IMG/VR virus record: IMGVR_UViG_3300032235_000614
Coordinates: 1-48,287 of that record
Reading direction: 5' to 3' (one strand)
DNA: 48,287 nucleotides
Source: a virus
Shown here: positions 30,364-35,777 of the stretch, in pieces
Layout of the letters: the number at the start of each line of letters is the position of its first letter
How positions within the stretch are numbered: the first letter of the stretch is position 1
Notes under the pieces: model-generated
Database searches by the model: none
Told to the model about the DNA's origin: nothing
The model's input: only the letters and a program-made list of their open reading frames with translations
Position numbers and translations under genes: made by a program

Positions 30364-30690
30364 TTAACGATTTAAATATCTTAATGTATAATTGTCTGAA
30401 TTTAGATATTTAAGTAACTCAATAGCAATTAGTTTTGGATTTTTTTCACCACAAGTGTACACATCTATGGCAAGACACCCATTTTCTGGCCAAGTATGAC
30501 AAGAAACATGACTCTCTGCAAGTGCAATTACTATCGTACACCCCTGAGGAATGAAGCAGTGTGAAAATATGTTTAAAATTGTCATTTCAGCACGATGAAT
30601 ACCTCTTTCCATTACTTTCTGAAGAGATATTACGTCATTTATAAGTTTAAAATCTACATCATACACCTCTAAGAGTAGGTGATTTCCCAT
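30364..30690 (-). CDS. speD: S-adenosylmethionine decarboxylase proenzyme (SpeD)
   Basis: This enzyme decarboxylates S-adenosylmethionine to supply aminopropyl groups for spermidine synthesis. It is made as a proenzyme that cleaves itself to create a pyruvoyl cofactor. With the ATG at 30690 the product is 108 residues, beginning MGNHLLLEVYDVDFKLIND. The conserved core LAESHVSCHTWPENG is present: cleavage is expected between Glu59 and Ser60, with His65 and Cys80 (VYTCGE) as the other family catalytic residues. The length fits the short bacterial class. A TTG 15 bases upstream is in frame but ATG matches the family start better. speD is a known cyanophage auxiliary metabolic gene. It has a late promoter-like site 37 bases upstream. 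Confidence 0.93.
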   Translation of the reverse strand: MGNHLLLEVYDVDFKLINDVISLQKVMERGIHRAEMTILNIFSHCFIPQGCTIVIALAESHVSCHTWPENGCLAIDVYTCGEKNPKLIAIELLKYLNSDNYTLRYLNR

Positions 30691-30726
30691 TGAGAATTTT
30701 TCCAAGGCACAAAATTAATTAACGAT

Positions 30727-30734
30727 TATTTATT
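30727..30734 (-). promoter_or_regulatory. late promoter-like site AATAAATA upstream of speD
   Basis: AATAAATA on the minus strand, 37 bases before the speD ATG. The TAA within it is the stop codon of the 196-residue gene (AAA TAA ATA), the same arrangement as at gp8 and gp13. Confidence 0.55.
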
Positions 30735-31320
30735 TTATGTAGAAACCTTTGCGAAGGTAGTCATTATCTTTTACAAATTTCATATTTTTAATATTTTCAT
30801 CGTCCCAAACGGGTATTGCAACCGAATTACCATATCTAAAATCTGGATTTTGGCGAAAATGTACCTCAATTAACTTATCATCAATAAATTCACAATTAAT
30901 CCATTCATAATTACCCTTTAGTTCTTTTAAAATTTCAGGAAATTCGACGTTTTTTTCTATTTTTTCCCATTTATTCCACTTATAGTAAGGATCATTTTCA
31001 TTTCGAGTACCTAAAACTACAAGGTCTGCCTCTTGATTTTTAAAATCCACACTTAAATGTTCACCAGTAAAAATTTCACACCAAAATTCTGCAGGATGAA
31101 TGTGATCTGTGTATTTTTCGATCCATTCTTGACGAGCAAAGCGCCCCATACCAAGTAAATTGAATGATGGGCGAACAATATAAAAGTCGGGTTTTGGAAC
31201 AGTAGTCCCAATAGGACCACATGTATAACCCAAAACCCGACTTAAAAATAATTTATTGTATATCCAGAGGTCTGATGGATCTATTGAATTCCATTCATCG
31301 TTTCCCTCCAGATGATACAT
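30730..31320 (-). CDS. conserved cyanophage protein of unknown function, 196 aa
   Basis: It begins MYHLEGNDEWNSIDPSDLWI and contains YNKLFLSRVLGYTCGPIGT, PKPDFYIVRPSFNLLGMGRF, HIHPAEFWCEIFTGEHLSVD and NCEFIDDKLIEVHFRQNPDF. The last segment, with an acidic pair and an E-V-H-F strand, recalls the metal site of ATP-grasp-like folds, but the evidence is weak and I make no enzymatic call. Proteins of this type are conserved near the gp25/speD region in cyanomyoviruses. The ATG overlaps the stop of the 51-residue gene (TAATG). Confidence 0.8.
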   Translation of the reverse strand: MYHLEGNDEWNSIDPSDLWIYNKLFLSRVLGYTCGPIGTTVPKPDFYIVRPSFNLLGMGRFARQEWIEKYTDHIHPAEFWCEIFTGEHLSVDFKNQEADLVVLGTRNENDPYYKWNKWEKIEKNVEFPEILKELKGNYEWINCEFIDDKLIEVHFRQNPDFRYGNSVAIPVWDDENIKNMKFVKDNDYLRKGFYIK

Positions 31321-31475
31321 TATCCTTTACCTTGTCCCCTATACTTTTTACGAGCACCATTGCGAGACGTAGCAGAATATTTTGTACCTGCTCCATCACC
31401 TTGAAGAGTTTTTTTAGGTGGTCCAGGAATATAAAGTTTTCCTTTGCTTAAACTGCCAACTTTTGCTTTTGCCAT
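31320..31475 (-). CDS. small basic Gly/Lys-rich protein, 51 aa
   Basis: Translated by hand: MAKAKVGSLSKGKLYIPGPP, then KKTLQGDG and a C-terminal run ending RKKYRGQGKG. It has roughly 15 Lys/Arg residues in 51 and no predicted hydrophobic core, so it is probably disordered and nucleic-acid binding. Very similar short proteins (LSKGK.YIPGPPKK...GQG) recur in cyanophages at this locus. The ATG has a good RBS (GGAG 8 bases upstream). The stop overlaps the next ATG. Confidence 0.78.
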   Translation of the reverse strand: MAKAKVGSLSKGKLYIPGPPKKTLQGDGAGTKYSATSRNGARKKYRGQGKG

Positions 31476-31477
31476 AA

Positions 31478-31645
31478 TTATTCTCCAATAATTTCAGTTA
31501 TGAGGTCTTCAGGAAGTGGAGAACCTGACTGATAATACTCAATTGCCAGGTCCTCCATTGTATTGAAATATTCTTCTTCTGTAAGATTGCAGTAAATTTT
31601 ACGACCTTTACAAAGGATATTGTATAATTCGTTTTTACTTGCCAT
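31478..31645 (-). CDS. conserved small cyanophage protein, 55 aa
   Basis: The chosen ATG at 31645 gives MASKNELYNILCKGRKIYCN, followed by LTEEEYFNTMEDLAIEYYQS and PEDLITEIIGE. Upstream in-frame codons would run back into the glycosyltransferase gene. It is a compact acidic alpha-helical protein with the [NE]LTEEEYF.TMEDL motif I associate with cyanophages. It lies between the glycosyltransferase and the small basic protein with 2-7-base gaps, so it belongs to the same transcript. Function is unknown. Confidence 0.75.
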   Translation of the reverse strand: MASKNELYNILCKGRKIYCNLTEEEYFNTMEDLAIEYYQSGSPLPEDLITEIIGE

Positions 31646-31652
31646 TTTTGTT

Positions 31653-32411
31653 TCAGATAACTCTTGTTTTTTCGTGACCAACTCGTACCCGAGGATCACA
31701 CCAAATTTCAAATCCTGCTTCTTTTGCATCGAGGCAGAAACTTACGTCTTCTCCGCACATATCTTGTACATCTCCAGATTCGAATACTTGCATCTTTGGA
31801 GCAAACCAAGGATACTTCATTTCTGAATGTTCAAATACACCGTGCTTAATGAGAAGCCAACCAAATCCAGTATAATCGACTGTAAATGGTTTACGACGCT
31901 TTGAAATACTTTCAATGGTTTCGTGATTCATGACTCCACCATTATTGCGGAAATCATCTTCTTCTAACCAATGCGCCACAGAAGTTGTATGACCATCTTC
32001 TGTACAATACCAACCTGCAGAAATATCTTTGTCTAAGAGAACAAGTTGATAGAATTTTTCCGTATTAAAGATAATATCGGAGTCAATCCAAAGTTGATAA
32101 TCGTAGGGAAGTTTTCCATCCCATGGTAGTTGATCTGGACCTCTAAGAACATTTGCCCCAAGACATTTGCAACGGGCAAAGTTAACCATGGAAGAATAAT
32201 CTTGAGAAATTTGAATACTTGCTCCGTTTTGAACGAGATCGAAACAGAGTTGTACGAAATTCTTCAAATATGCATAGGAAACTCCTCTACCAGGAAGACA
32301 AAATACAATTGATTTGCCCCTGACCATTTCCCTTGCAAGATCATAGTCCCATTCCTGTTCTGGTTTGGAGGTCACTGGTGATTTTGCTTTTACTGTAAAT
32401 CCTTTAGCCAT
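31653..32411 (-). CDS. glycosyltransferase (GT-A fold)
   Basis: This 252-residue protein resembles family 2-type glycosyltransferases found in cyanophages. The core ...YQLWIDSDIIFN contains the DxD-type metal/nucleotide-sugar motif (Asp-Ser-Asp near residue 113-115). Upstream, KSIVFCLPGRGVSYAYLKNF and DYSSMVNFARCKCL form the first Rossmann-like half. Downstream, YTGFGWLLIKHGVFE and GEDVSFCLDAKEAGFEIWCD supply the acidic ED catalytic-base pair typical of the fold. A target on host lipopolysaccharide, phage DNA or virion protein cannot be decided. It heads a set of small genes after a 47-base gap. Confidence 0.88.
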   Translation of the reverse strand: MAKGFTVKAKSPVTSKPEQEWDYDLAREMVRGKSIVFCLPGRGVSYAYLKNFVQLCFDLVQNGASIQISQDYSSMVNFARCKCLGANVLRGPDQLPWDGKLPYDYQLWIDSDIIFNTEKFYQLVLLDKDISAGWYCTEDGHTTSVAHWLEEDDFRNNGGVMNHETIESISKRRKPFTVDYTGFGWLLIKHGVFEHSEMKYPWFAPKMQVFESGDVQDMCGEDVSFCLDAKEAGFEIWCDPRVRVGHEKTRVI

Positions 32412-32458
32412 AATAGAATGTGTTTACTTCAGTATCATACCTTATTATGTATTGCATG

Positions 32459-32653
32459 TCAATATGACGAGTTTAGGGAAATTTCTTTTGATGTGAGAAC
32501 TTCCTCATAATTAATGTCTTCTATTTGAATATCGCAAGAAACTATACTTAAAAAATTTCGAATTGTGTCTAAGGTGTCTTTAAATTCACTCTCATTTAAT
32601 GAATGGTAGATGCATTTATCTTTTATGTAAATGTGATATAACTTCTCAATCAT
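32459..32653 (-). CDS. conserved small cyanophage protein, 64 aa
   Basis: The ATG at 32653 (MIEKLYHIYIKDKCIYHSLN) overlaps the end of the upstream gene by 8 bases. A longer start at 32680 is possible but less typical. The sequence continues ESEFKDTLDTIRNFLSIVSC and ends SKEISLNSSY. The [KE]LYHIYIKDKC.YHSLNE motif is widely shared in cyanophages. It is probably a small alpha/beta protein of unknown role. Confidence 0.75.
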   Translation of the reverse strand: MIEKLYHIYIKDKCIYHSLNESEFKDTLDTIRNFLSIVSCDIQIEDINYEEVLTSKEISLNSSY

Positions 32654-32834
32654 TTTTATATTCTCTGAGGACGATTTCATTACTTTCTACATCAAATTCT
32701 ATATCAGTATCTTCATACCAAGAAAATTCGTTAATGATCCATTCTGGAATTGTAATGTAATAATTTCCATCAATTGGATTAACTTGTATTTTTTCAATAT
32801 TTTTTCCGGAATTTTTTTTCATATTTCCAATCAT
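32646..32834 (-). CDS. small AbrB/MazE-like protein, up to 62 aa
   Basis: After a short basic N-terminus, the segment IEKIQVNPIDGNYYITIPEW followed by IINEFSWYEDTDIEFDVESN and EIVLREY has the beta-strand layout of swapped-hairpin AbrB/SpoVT/MazE DNA-binding domains (x-V-D-x-x-G-x-Y-x-I-T-I-P). I cannot exclude a merely similar beta fold. Start is ambiguous: ATG at 32834 (62 aa) or ATG at 32822 (58 aa), the latter with GGA 6 bases upstream. It would be the first gene of the 30-33 kb cluster, behind an AT-rich leader with a 31-bp tandem repeat, so a regulatory role is reasonable. Confidence 0.65.
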   Translation of the reverse strand: MIGNMKKNSGKNIEKIQVNPIDGNYYITIPEWIINEFSWYEDTDIEFDVESNEIVLREYKND

Positions 32835-32876
32835 GTTTTCATTTTATATATGACCTTATGAGTTTATTTTTACCCA

Positions 32877-32942
32877 GGGAAATTTTTTTATTTTGAGTCT
32901 TATATTTACTCGGGAAATTTTTTTATTTTGAGTCTTATATTT
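32877..32942. repeat. two direct copies of a 31-bp AT-rich sequence
   Basis: 32877-32907 and 32912-32942 are identical 31-mers (starting GGGAAATTTTTTTATTTTGA) with a 35-base period. They lie in the 253-base gap between the AbrB-like gene and the terminator at 33058. On the minus strand each copy contains ATATAAGACTC and an A-run. They could be duplicated promoter or protein-binding sequence for the 30-33 kb genes. The rest of the gap (32943-33057) is C-rich on the plus strand and shows nothing else I can name. Confidence 0.7.
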
Positions 32943-33057
32943 CTTTCGCTTTCGTAACACTTTGTAGGTTAGGGGAGGTTAGCGTTTTTAAAACGACCCA
33001 TGACCCGCCCCGCCACCGCCAACCGACCCATAAGGACTGCCAAACACGAACGAATAG

Positions 33058-33079
33058 GGGGGAGGATTGCGCCTCCCCC
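33058..33079 (-). terminator. strong GC hairpin after the DUF6011-like gene
   Basis: GGGGGAGG-CGCAAT-CCTCCCCC on the minus strand, 8 bp, starting 9 bases after the stop at 33088. No long T-run follows (CCTATTC), so termination efficiency is uncertain. The CAAT loop core is shared with other terminators of this region. Confidence 0.55.
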
Positions 33080-33087
33080 GATTATAC

Positions 33088-33507
33088 TTAGAGTCCGAAC
33101 TTCTCCCTGCAGATAGGACCGATTCCCAACTCAATTGAGAGGGGATTAGTTAACTCACGAGCGCAACAGGAGCAGGTTCCTGTATTCTGACCGTACAATT
33201 TAGCAGCAGCGTAAGGATCAGCGGCAGCGGATTGCACTGACTGAATGAGTGCCATTTCACCTAAATTGGTTGCGTTAGATGTAATCCAACCGAGGTAAAT
33301 GTTACTCATGGTGCCCCACTGATTCACCTCTTTATCGTGAGAGAAAACGTACACTTTACCCTGATACTTAGAGGGTTTCACGATAAAGTCTGTGAAGCGC
33401 ATTGTGATGCGCTTAAGACCCCTATTCTGTGCTTCCTCAATTGCATTAACGATTCCCGCGAAAGAATAGGCGGGAGCGGCATTGAGGCGGATGATGGGAT
33501 GGCGCAT
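33088..33507 (-). CDS. DUF6011-like protein with C-terminal zinc-ribbon-like motif, 139 aa
   Basis: I start at the ATG at 33507 (MRHPIIRLNAAPAYSFAGIV); the upstream in-frame stretch is leader sequence. The N-terminal ~100 residues include FTDFIVKPSKYQGKVYVFSH and MSNIYLGWITSNAT. The C-terminus TGTCSCCARELTNPLSIELG followed by IGPICREKFGL matches the DUF6011 pattern (C-x2-C ... GIGPxC), a small zinc-binding module seen in phages and actinobacteria. Three to four Cys would hold one metal. It is a single-gene unit: hairpins lie on both sides and the leader has the C/A-rich motif. GC content is higher than in the late genes. Confidence 0.75.
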   Translation of the reverse strand: MRHPIIRLNAAPAYSFAGIVNAIEEAQNRGLKRITMRFTDFIVKPSKYQGKVYVFSHDKEVNQWGTMSNIYLGWITSNATNLGEMALIQSVQSAAADPYAAAKLYGQNTGTCSCCARELTNPLSIELGIGPICREKFGL

Positions 33508-33600
33508 GATGCTGACCGGGTGTGGGTTGACTGCGAGGCGGGATCCCCCCCCCTCGCTTGAATCTATCCTAGGGCATCGGGCAGGATCCCGCAACCCGAA

Positions 33601-33620
33601 ACGGTATCGTAGGATACCAT
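33601..33620 (-). terminator. hairpin downstream of the 69-aa gene
   Basis: GGTATC-CTAC-GATACC on the minus strand, 6-8 bp including flanking A-T and wobble pairs, 16 bases after the stop at 33636 and before the leader of the 139-residue gene. Only TTTCGG follows, so it may be a weak terminator or an RNA-processing stem. Confidence 0.4.
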
Positions 33621-33635
33621 TTCACTAATTAACAT

Positions 33636-33845
33636 TTAACGGGCAGGATTGCGCCTTCTAATTTCATCACCAAACGTACAAGCTTGGTCCGAATAGTATC
33701 CCTCACGGATAGGATTCCACCCCCGCATCGCATACTCTGCCTGCCTGCAATCTGCTGCCGCATAGTATAGTTCGGCGATCGACATTCTCTCTGCCTGTTC
33801 TCTCCAACGGGTGAAATCTGCAGCGGTAGCGTATTCTTGGATCAT
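33636..33845 (-). CDS. conserved small protein, 69 aa
   Basis: It reads MIQEYATAADFTRWREQAER followed by MSIAELYYAAADCRQAEYAM, then RGWNPIREGYYSDQACTFGD. The W.eQaerM...eL..a..DC..Ae.aM.GWNP.reG.Y.Dqa pattern is one I recall from cyanobacterial and cyanophage small proteins. It is probably an all-helical protein with a Trp/Tyr-rich centre. It is transcribed alone between the terminators at 33867 and 33601. Function is unknown. Confidence 0.72.
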   Translation of the reverse strand: MIQEYATAADFTRWREQAERMSIAELYYAAADCRQAEYAMRGWNPIREGYYSDQACTFGDEIRRRNPAR

Positions 33846-33866
33846 GACAATTGTGGGGGGATTGTT

Positions 33867-33894
33867 GAAAGAAAGGGGGAGGATTGTCTCCCCC
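33867..33894 (-). terminator. rho-independent terminator after the 112-aa gene
   Basis: GGGGGAG-ACAATC-CTCCCCC followed by TTTCTTTC on the minus strand; 7-bp perfect stem, starting 10 bases after the stop at 33905. Confidence 0.75.
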
Positions 33895-33904
33895 AGAGTG
33901 TAAC

Positions 33905-34243
33905 TTACTTCGCCCAGGTTACGCGGATAAACTTATCACCCTCTGTAACTTTAGCGATTCCAGTTGCAACCTCTTTATCCTTCTCTGCTTTAAGGTTAAT
34001 TTCAAGGACCTTAATCGCGGGAGAATAGGTAACTTTATCGCGGGAGGTGAGTGATACCAACCCCCAGCAAGTGCGTTCGGAGGTTACATCGGCGGCGATC
34101 ATAATGCAAGCGATCTCATCACGCAGGCGCTTGCATTCTGCCTCTGCTTCTTTACATTTAGCGTCAGCGGTGGCAAGATGCCCCATAAGGGTCTCAAGCG
34201 TGTCCGAAACGATAGCGGCGGGCAGATCGTAGGAGTTTGCCAT
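33905..34243 (-). CDS. hypothetical protein with N-terminal coiled coil, 112 aa
   Basis: The start is the ATG at 34243 (MANSYDLPAAIVSDTLETLM). An apparent extension of the frame to 34480 runs through the AT-rich repeat region and a hydrophobic nonsense peptide and is rejected. Residues about 25-45 (ATADAKCKEAEAECKRLRDE) form a clear heptad coiled coil. The rest (TCWGLVSLTSRDKVTYSPAI, then IAKVTEGDKFIRVTWAK) is beta-rich. It resembles small phage proteins that inspect or bind replication partners, but no family is recognised. Terminator on the 3' side; repeated TTTATACT-containing units on the 5' side. Confidence 0.7.
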   Translation of the reverse strand: MANSYDLPAAIVSDTLETLMGHLATADAKCKEAEAECKRLRDEIACIMIAADVTSERTCWGLVSLTSRDKVTYSPAIKVLEINLKAEKDKEVATGIAKVTEGDKFIRVTWAK

Positions 34244-34366
34244 GGGTCTGGGGCGGATCGGGTGAAAGGTCGTTTCCGATCCGTTGTGCAAACAATACCA
34301 CGGGATCGGGCACCCCAGCAACGGGGCATTGTGACACCTTGCGGATTGGCACAAGAGGGCAGTTTG

Positions 34367-34534
34367 TATAAAGAATAAAGAATGAATCCGGATTGTAGAG
34401 TATAAAGAATCAAACAGAGATTGTAGAGTATAAAGAATTAGACAGGACTGAATGTAAAGAATAAACCACACCACTGACAATAAATTACATTCAATCCTGA
34501 GTAATTCTTTATACTCAATCCCACGTATAAAGAA
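34367..34534 (-). repeat. array of ATTCTTTATAC repeats in the gap before the 112-aa gene
   Basis: Two exact 20-mers (plus-strand GATTGTAGAGTATAAAGAAT) at 34391-34410 and 34419-34438 have a 28-base period. Related shorter copies (GTATAAAGAAT) lie at 34368-34378 and 34525-34535, with an inverted one at about 34503-34513. On the minus strand each carries TTTATACT, which resembles a sigma70 -10 box. The gap is 291 bases (34244-34534). I see no gene in it; it may hold several tandem promoters or binding sites. Confidence 0.65.
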
Positions 34535-34648
34535 TTACTTCTTCTTCTTTCTTTTCTTTGCTCCGTTAGTCTTTGCTTGAGACTTTACGTTCTTAAATCT
34601 TTTATCAGGACGTGATTTACCATCCTTGTGAATCCATCTGCCAAACAT
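34535..34648 (-). CDS. small basic protein, 37 aa
   Basis: Start ATG at 34648, overlapping the stop of the previous gene (TAATG). It begins MFGRWIHKDGKSRPDKRFKN and ends in a Lys/Arg-rich tail (GAKKRKKKK). Charge and length suggest a nucleic-acid-binding peptide. Translational coupling to the 54-residue gene supports its reality. Confidence 0.6.
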   Translation of the reverse strand: MFGRWIHKDGKSRPDKRFKNVKSQAKTNGAKKRKKKK

Positions 34649-34812
34649 TATAGAAACTCCGAACGTGAACCACAAGATTTGTAGAATGCTATCATTCTTT
34701 CTGCCTCTTCTTTTGTTGTGAATGATTGTGTACGCCATTCACATTCATTATATGGTGTCTGATACTTAATTGTGTAACCAATTGAGTTAATCTCGCGGGT
34801 GTTGTTGTGCAT
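34648..34812 (-). CDS. conserved small cyanophage protein, 54 aa
   Basis: The ATG at 34812 (MHNNTREINSIGYTIKYQTP) is preferred over an in-frame ATG at 34872 that lies inside the palindromic sites. The core IGYTIKYQTPYNECEWRTQS plus FTTKEEAERMIAFYKSCGS resembles a small beta-alpha protein (YxIKYQTPY....TQSFTTKEEAxRMIAFY) that I recall from cyanophages and cyanobacteria. Function is unknown. The upstream region carries three palindromes spaced exactly 26 bases apart. Confidence 0.68.
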   Translation of the reverse strand: MHNNTREINSIGYTIKYQTPYNECEWRTQSFTTKEEAERMIAFYKSCGSRSEFL

Positions 34813-34844
34813 GAATCTAGTTGCGATTGTGTGTTGTTGTGTGT

Positions 34845-34910
34845 ATCTCGTCGAGATATGTATGATGCGCATCTCGACGAGATTGATGTGTGCGCAATCT
34901 AGTCTAGATT
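34845..34910. promoter_or_regulatory. three palindromic operator-like sites at 26-bp spacing
   Basis: ATCTCGTCGAGAT (34845-34857), ATCTCGACGAGAT (34871-34883) and AATCTAGTCTAGATT (34896-34910) have centres at 34851, 34877 and 34903. All are near-perfect palindromes around one central base. They fill the 103-base gap upstream of the 54-residue gene. Confidence 0.7.
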
Positions 34911-34915
34911 TTTAC

Positions 34916-35071
34916 CTAATAATGATGGTGTGACATAACATTGTTAGGGTCGTTGTACCAATCAGAATCCTCATAAGATTCTGACATTCTGAGCATAAGA
35001 TCCTCAGTCAATGTAACCATCCCAGTGGTAACTAACTGCAGGATTTCTTCAGCGGTGAGGAATGTTTGCAT
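34916..35071 (-). CDS. small acidic protein, 51 aa
   Basis: Found by direct translation: MQTFLTAEEILQLVTTGMVT followed by LTEDLMLRMSESYEDSDWYN and ending VMSHHHY. It is helical and acidic in the first half and Asp/Asn/His-rich at the C-terminus. The ATG follows the leader ACACCACACC immediately, one of six such leaders here. No Shine-Dalgarno sequence is present. Function is unknown. Confidence 0.62.
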   Translation of the reverse strand: MQTFLTAEEILQLVTTGMVTLTEDLMLRMSESYEDSDWYNDPNNVMSHHHY

Positions 35072-35089
35072 GGTGTGGTGTAATTTAGT

Positions 35090-35108
35090 GGGGAGATTTT
35101 ATCTCCCC
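35090..35108 (-). promoter_or_regulatory. 8-bp hairpin between two single-gene units
   Basis: GGGGAGAT-AAA-ATCTCCCC is perfect over 8 bp. On the minus strand CACTAAA follows, so there is no T-run, whereas the plus strand would give CCCCTTTTG. It is probably the 3' end of the 64-residue gene's transcript, just before the leader of the 51-residue gene. Confidence 0.45.
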
Positions 35109-35120
35109 TTTTGTATTGAA

Positions 35121-35315
35121 TCAGAGGAGATTCAGTACCCAGACATTAAACTCTCCGAGGTCGATTCTCTCCCCTTCCATATGACCATATTCTGTGGAGA
35201 ATGCTTCAGGAATCTTGCAAAGGTCGGCACAAACTTTAGCGTACCAGTAGCACACTGTGCCAGTCTCATTCATGTAAGATTCCAGAGCGTTCAGGTAGTG
35301 AATGGGGGAAAGCAT
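35121..35315 (-). CDS. hypothetical protein, 64 aa
   Basis: Start ATG at 35315 gives MLSPIHYLNALESYMNETGT, then VCYWYAKVCADLCKIPEAFS and ERIDLGEFNVWVLNLL. Three Cys and several aromatics suggest a compact fold. The ATG is preceded by CACCACCGACACCGCATC, with GTCAACC further upstream (the C/A-rich leader), and a GNRA-loop hairpin separates it from the next unit upstream. The frame continues upstream to 35399, but that part is leader and hairpin sequence. No family is recognised. Confidence 0.65.
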   Translation of the reverse strand: MLSPIHYLNALESYMNETGTVCYWYAKVCADLCKIPEAFSTEYGHMEGERIDLGEFNVWVLNLL

Positions 35316-35363
35316 GATGCGGTGTCGGTGGTGTGGTTGACTATGTAAGTCTACAGGATGGGT

Positions 35364-35383
35364 GGGGACCGTTGCCGATCCCC
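35364..35383 (-). terminator. 8-bp hairpin with GCAA tetraloop after the 41-aa gene
   Basis: GGGGATCG-GCAA-CGGTCCCC on the minus strand (one T-G wobble), 20 bases after the stop at 35404. A GNRA tetraloop stem is very stable, but no T-run follows (ACCCATCC). Confidence 0.5.
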
Positions 35384-35403
35384 GTGTGCATCTTAACAAT
35401 CCG

Positions 35404-35529
35404 TCACAATGTGCCTTTGCGACCCATCGTTGCCCATACGTGAGAGGGACCGCTCAGGATCTTAGCACCATTGCGGACCCATACGATCTGGCGGGTTTTG
35501 ATGTTCGATGCGACGTTAAGAGTGTTCAT
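35404..35529 (-). CDS. small basic protein, 41 aa
   Basis: From the ATG at 35529: MNTLNVASNIKTRQIVWVRN, then GAKILSGPSHVWATMGRKGT. The beta-strand/loop pattern and basic charge suggest a small RNA- or DNA-binding fold. It has its own C/A-rich leader (CACCACACCACTCAG before the ATG) and its own hairpin downstream. An apparent extension to 35781 covers several hairpins and is not used. Confidence 0.55.
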   Translation of the reverse strand: MNTLNVASNIKTRQIVWVRNGAKILSGPSHVWATMGRKGTL

Positions 35530-35673
35530 CTGAGTGGTGTGGTGAACTGAGATCACAATACAGGCAGCATGGGGGATCCGTCTACAGGGGATTGTGCCAC
35601 CTTGCGAACTGGCCACCGATGCGGGTTTTGCGGGATCTCCGGTGCTTATAATACGGGGACAATCAGCACCAAC

Positions 35674-35691
35674 ACCGGCAGGGTCGCCGGT
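35674..35691. promoter_or_regulatory. perfect 6-bp GC hairpin in the 35.5-35.8 kb gap
   Basis: ACCGGC-AGGGTC-GCCGGT is a perfect inverted repeat. A second pair of arms, GGTGCT (35641-35646) and AGCACC (35665-35670), flanks a TTATAATAC segment. These lie in the 248-base gap 35530-35777 upstream of the 41-residue gene. No further gene is visible there. Confidence 0.4.
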
Positions 35692-35742
35692 TGACCAACT
35701 ATCGCCACCGAACCTGCGCTGAAATAATAGGGGAAAAAGTAT

Positions 35743-35770
35743 AAAAAAAGGGAGCGATTGCCCCCCCTTA
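35743..35770 (-). terminator. rho-independent terminator after the DUF7227-like gene
   Basis: On the minus strand, AAGGGGG... pairs with CTCCCTT (one G-T wobble) around a GGCAATCG loop and is followed by seven T's. It begins 8 bases after the stop at 35778. Confidence 0.75.
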
Positions 35771-35777
35771 AATATAC

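Noticed and set aside
34244-34480. N-terminal extension of the 112-residue protein with a hydrophobic segment
   Set aside because: The extension is translated from the noncoding repeat array; the internal ATG at 34243 gives a normal protein.
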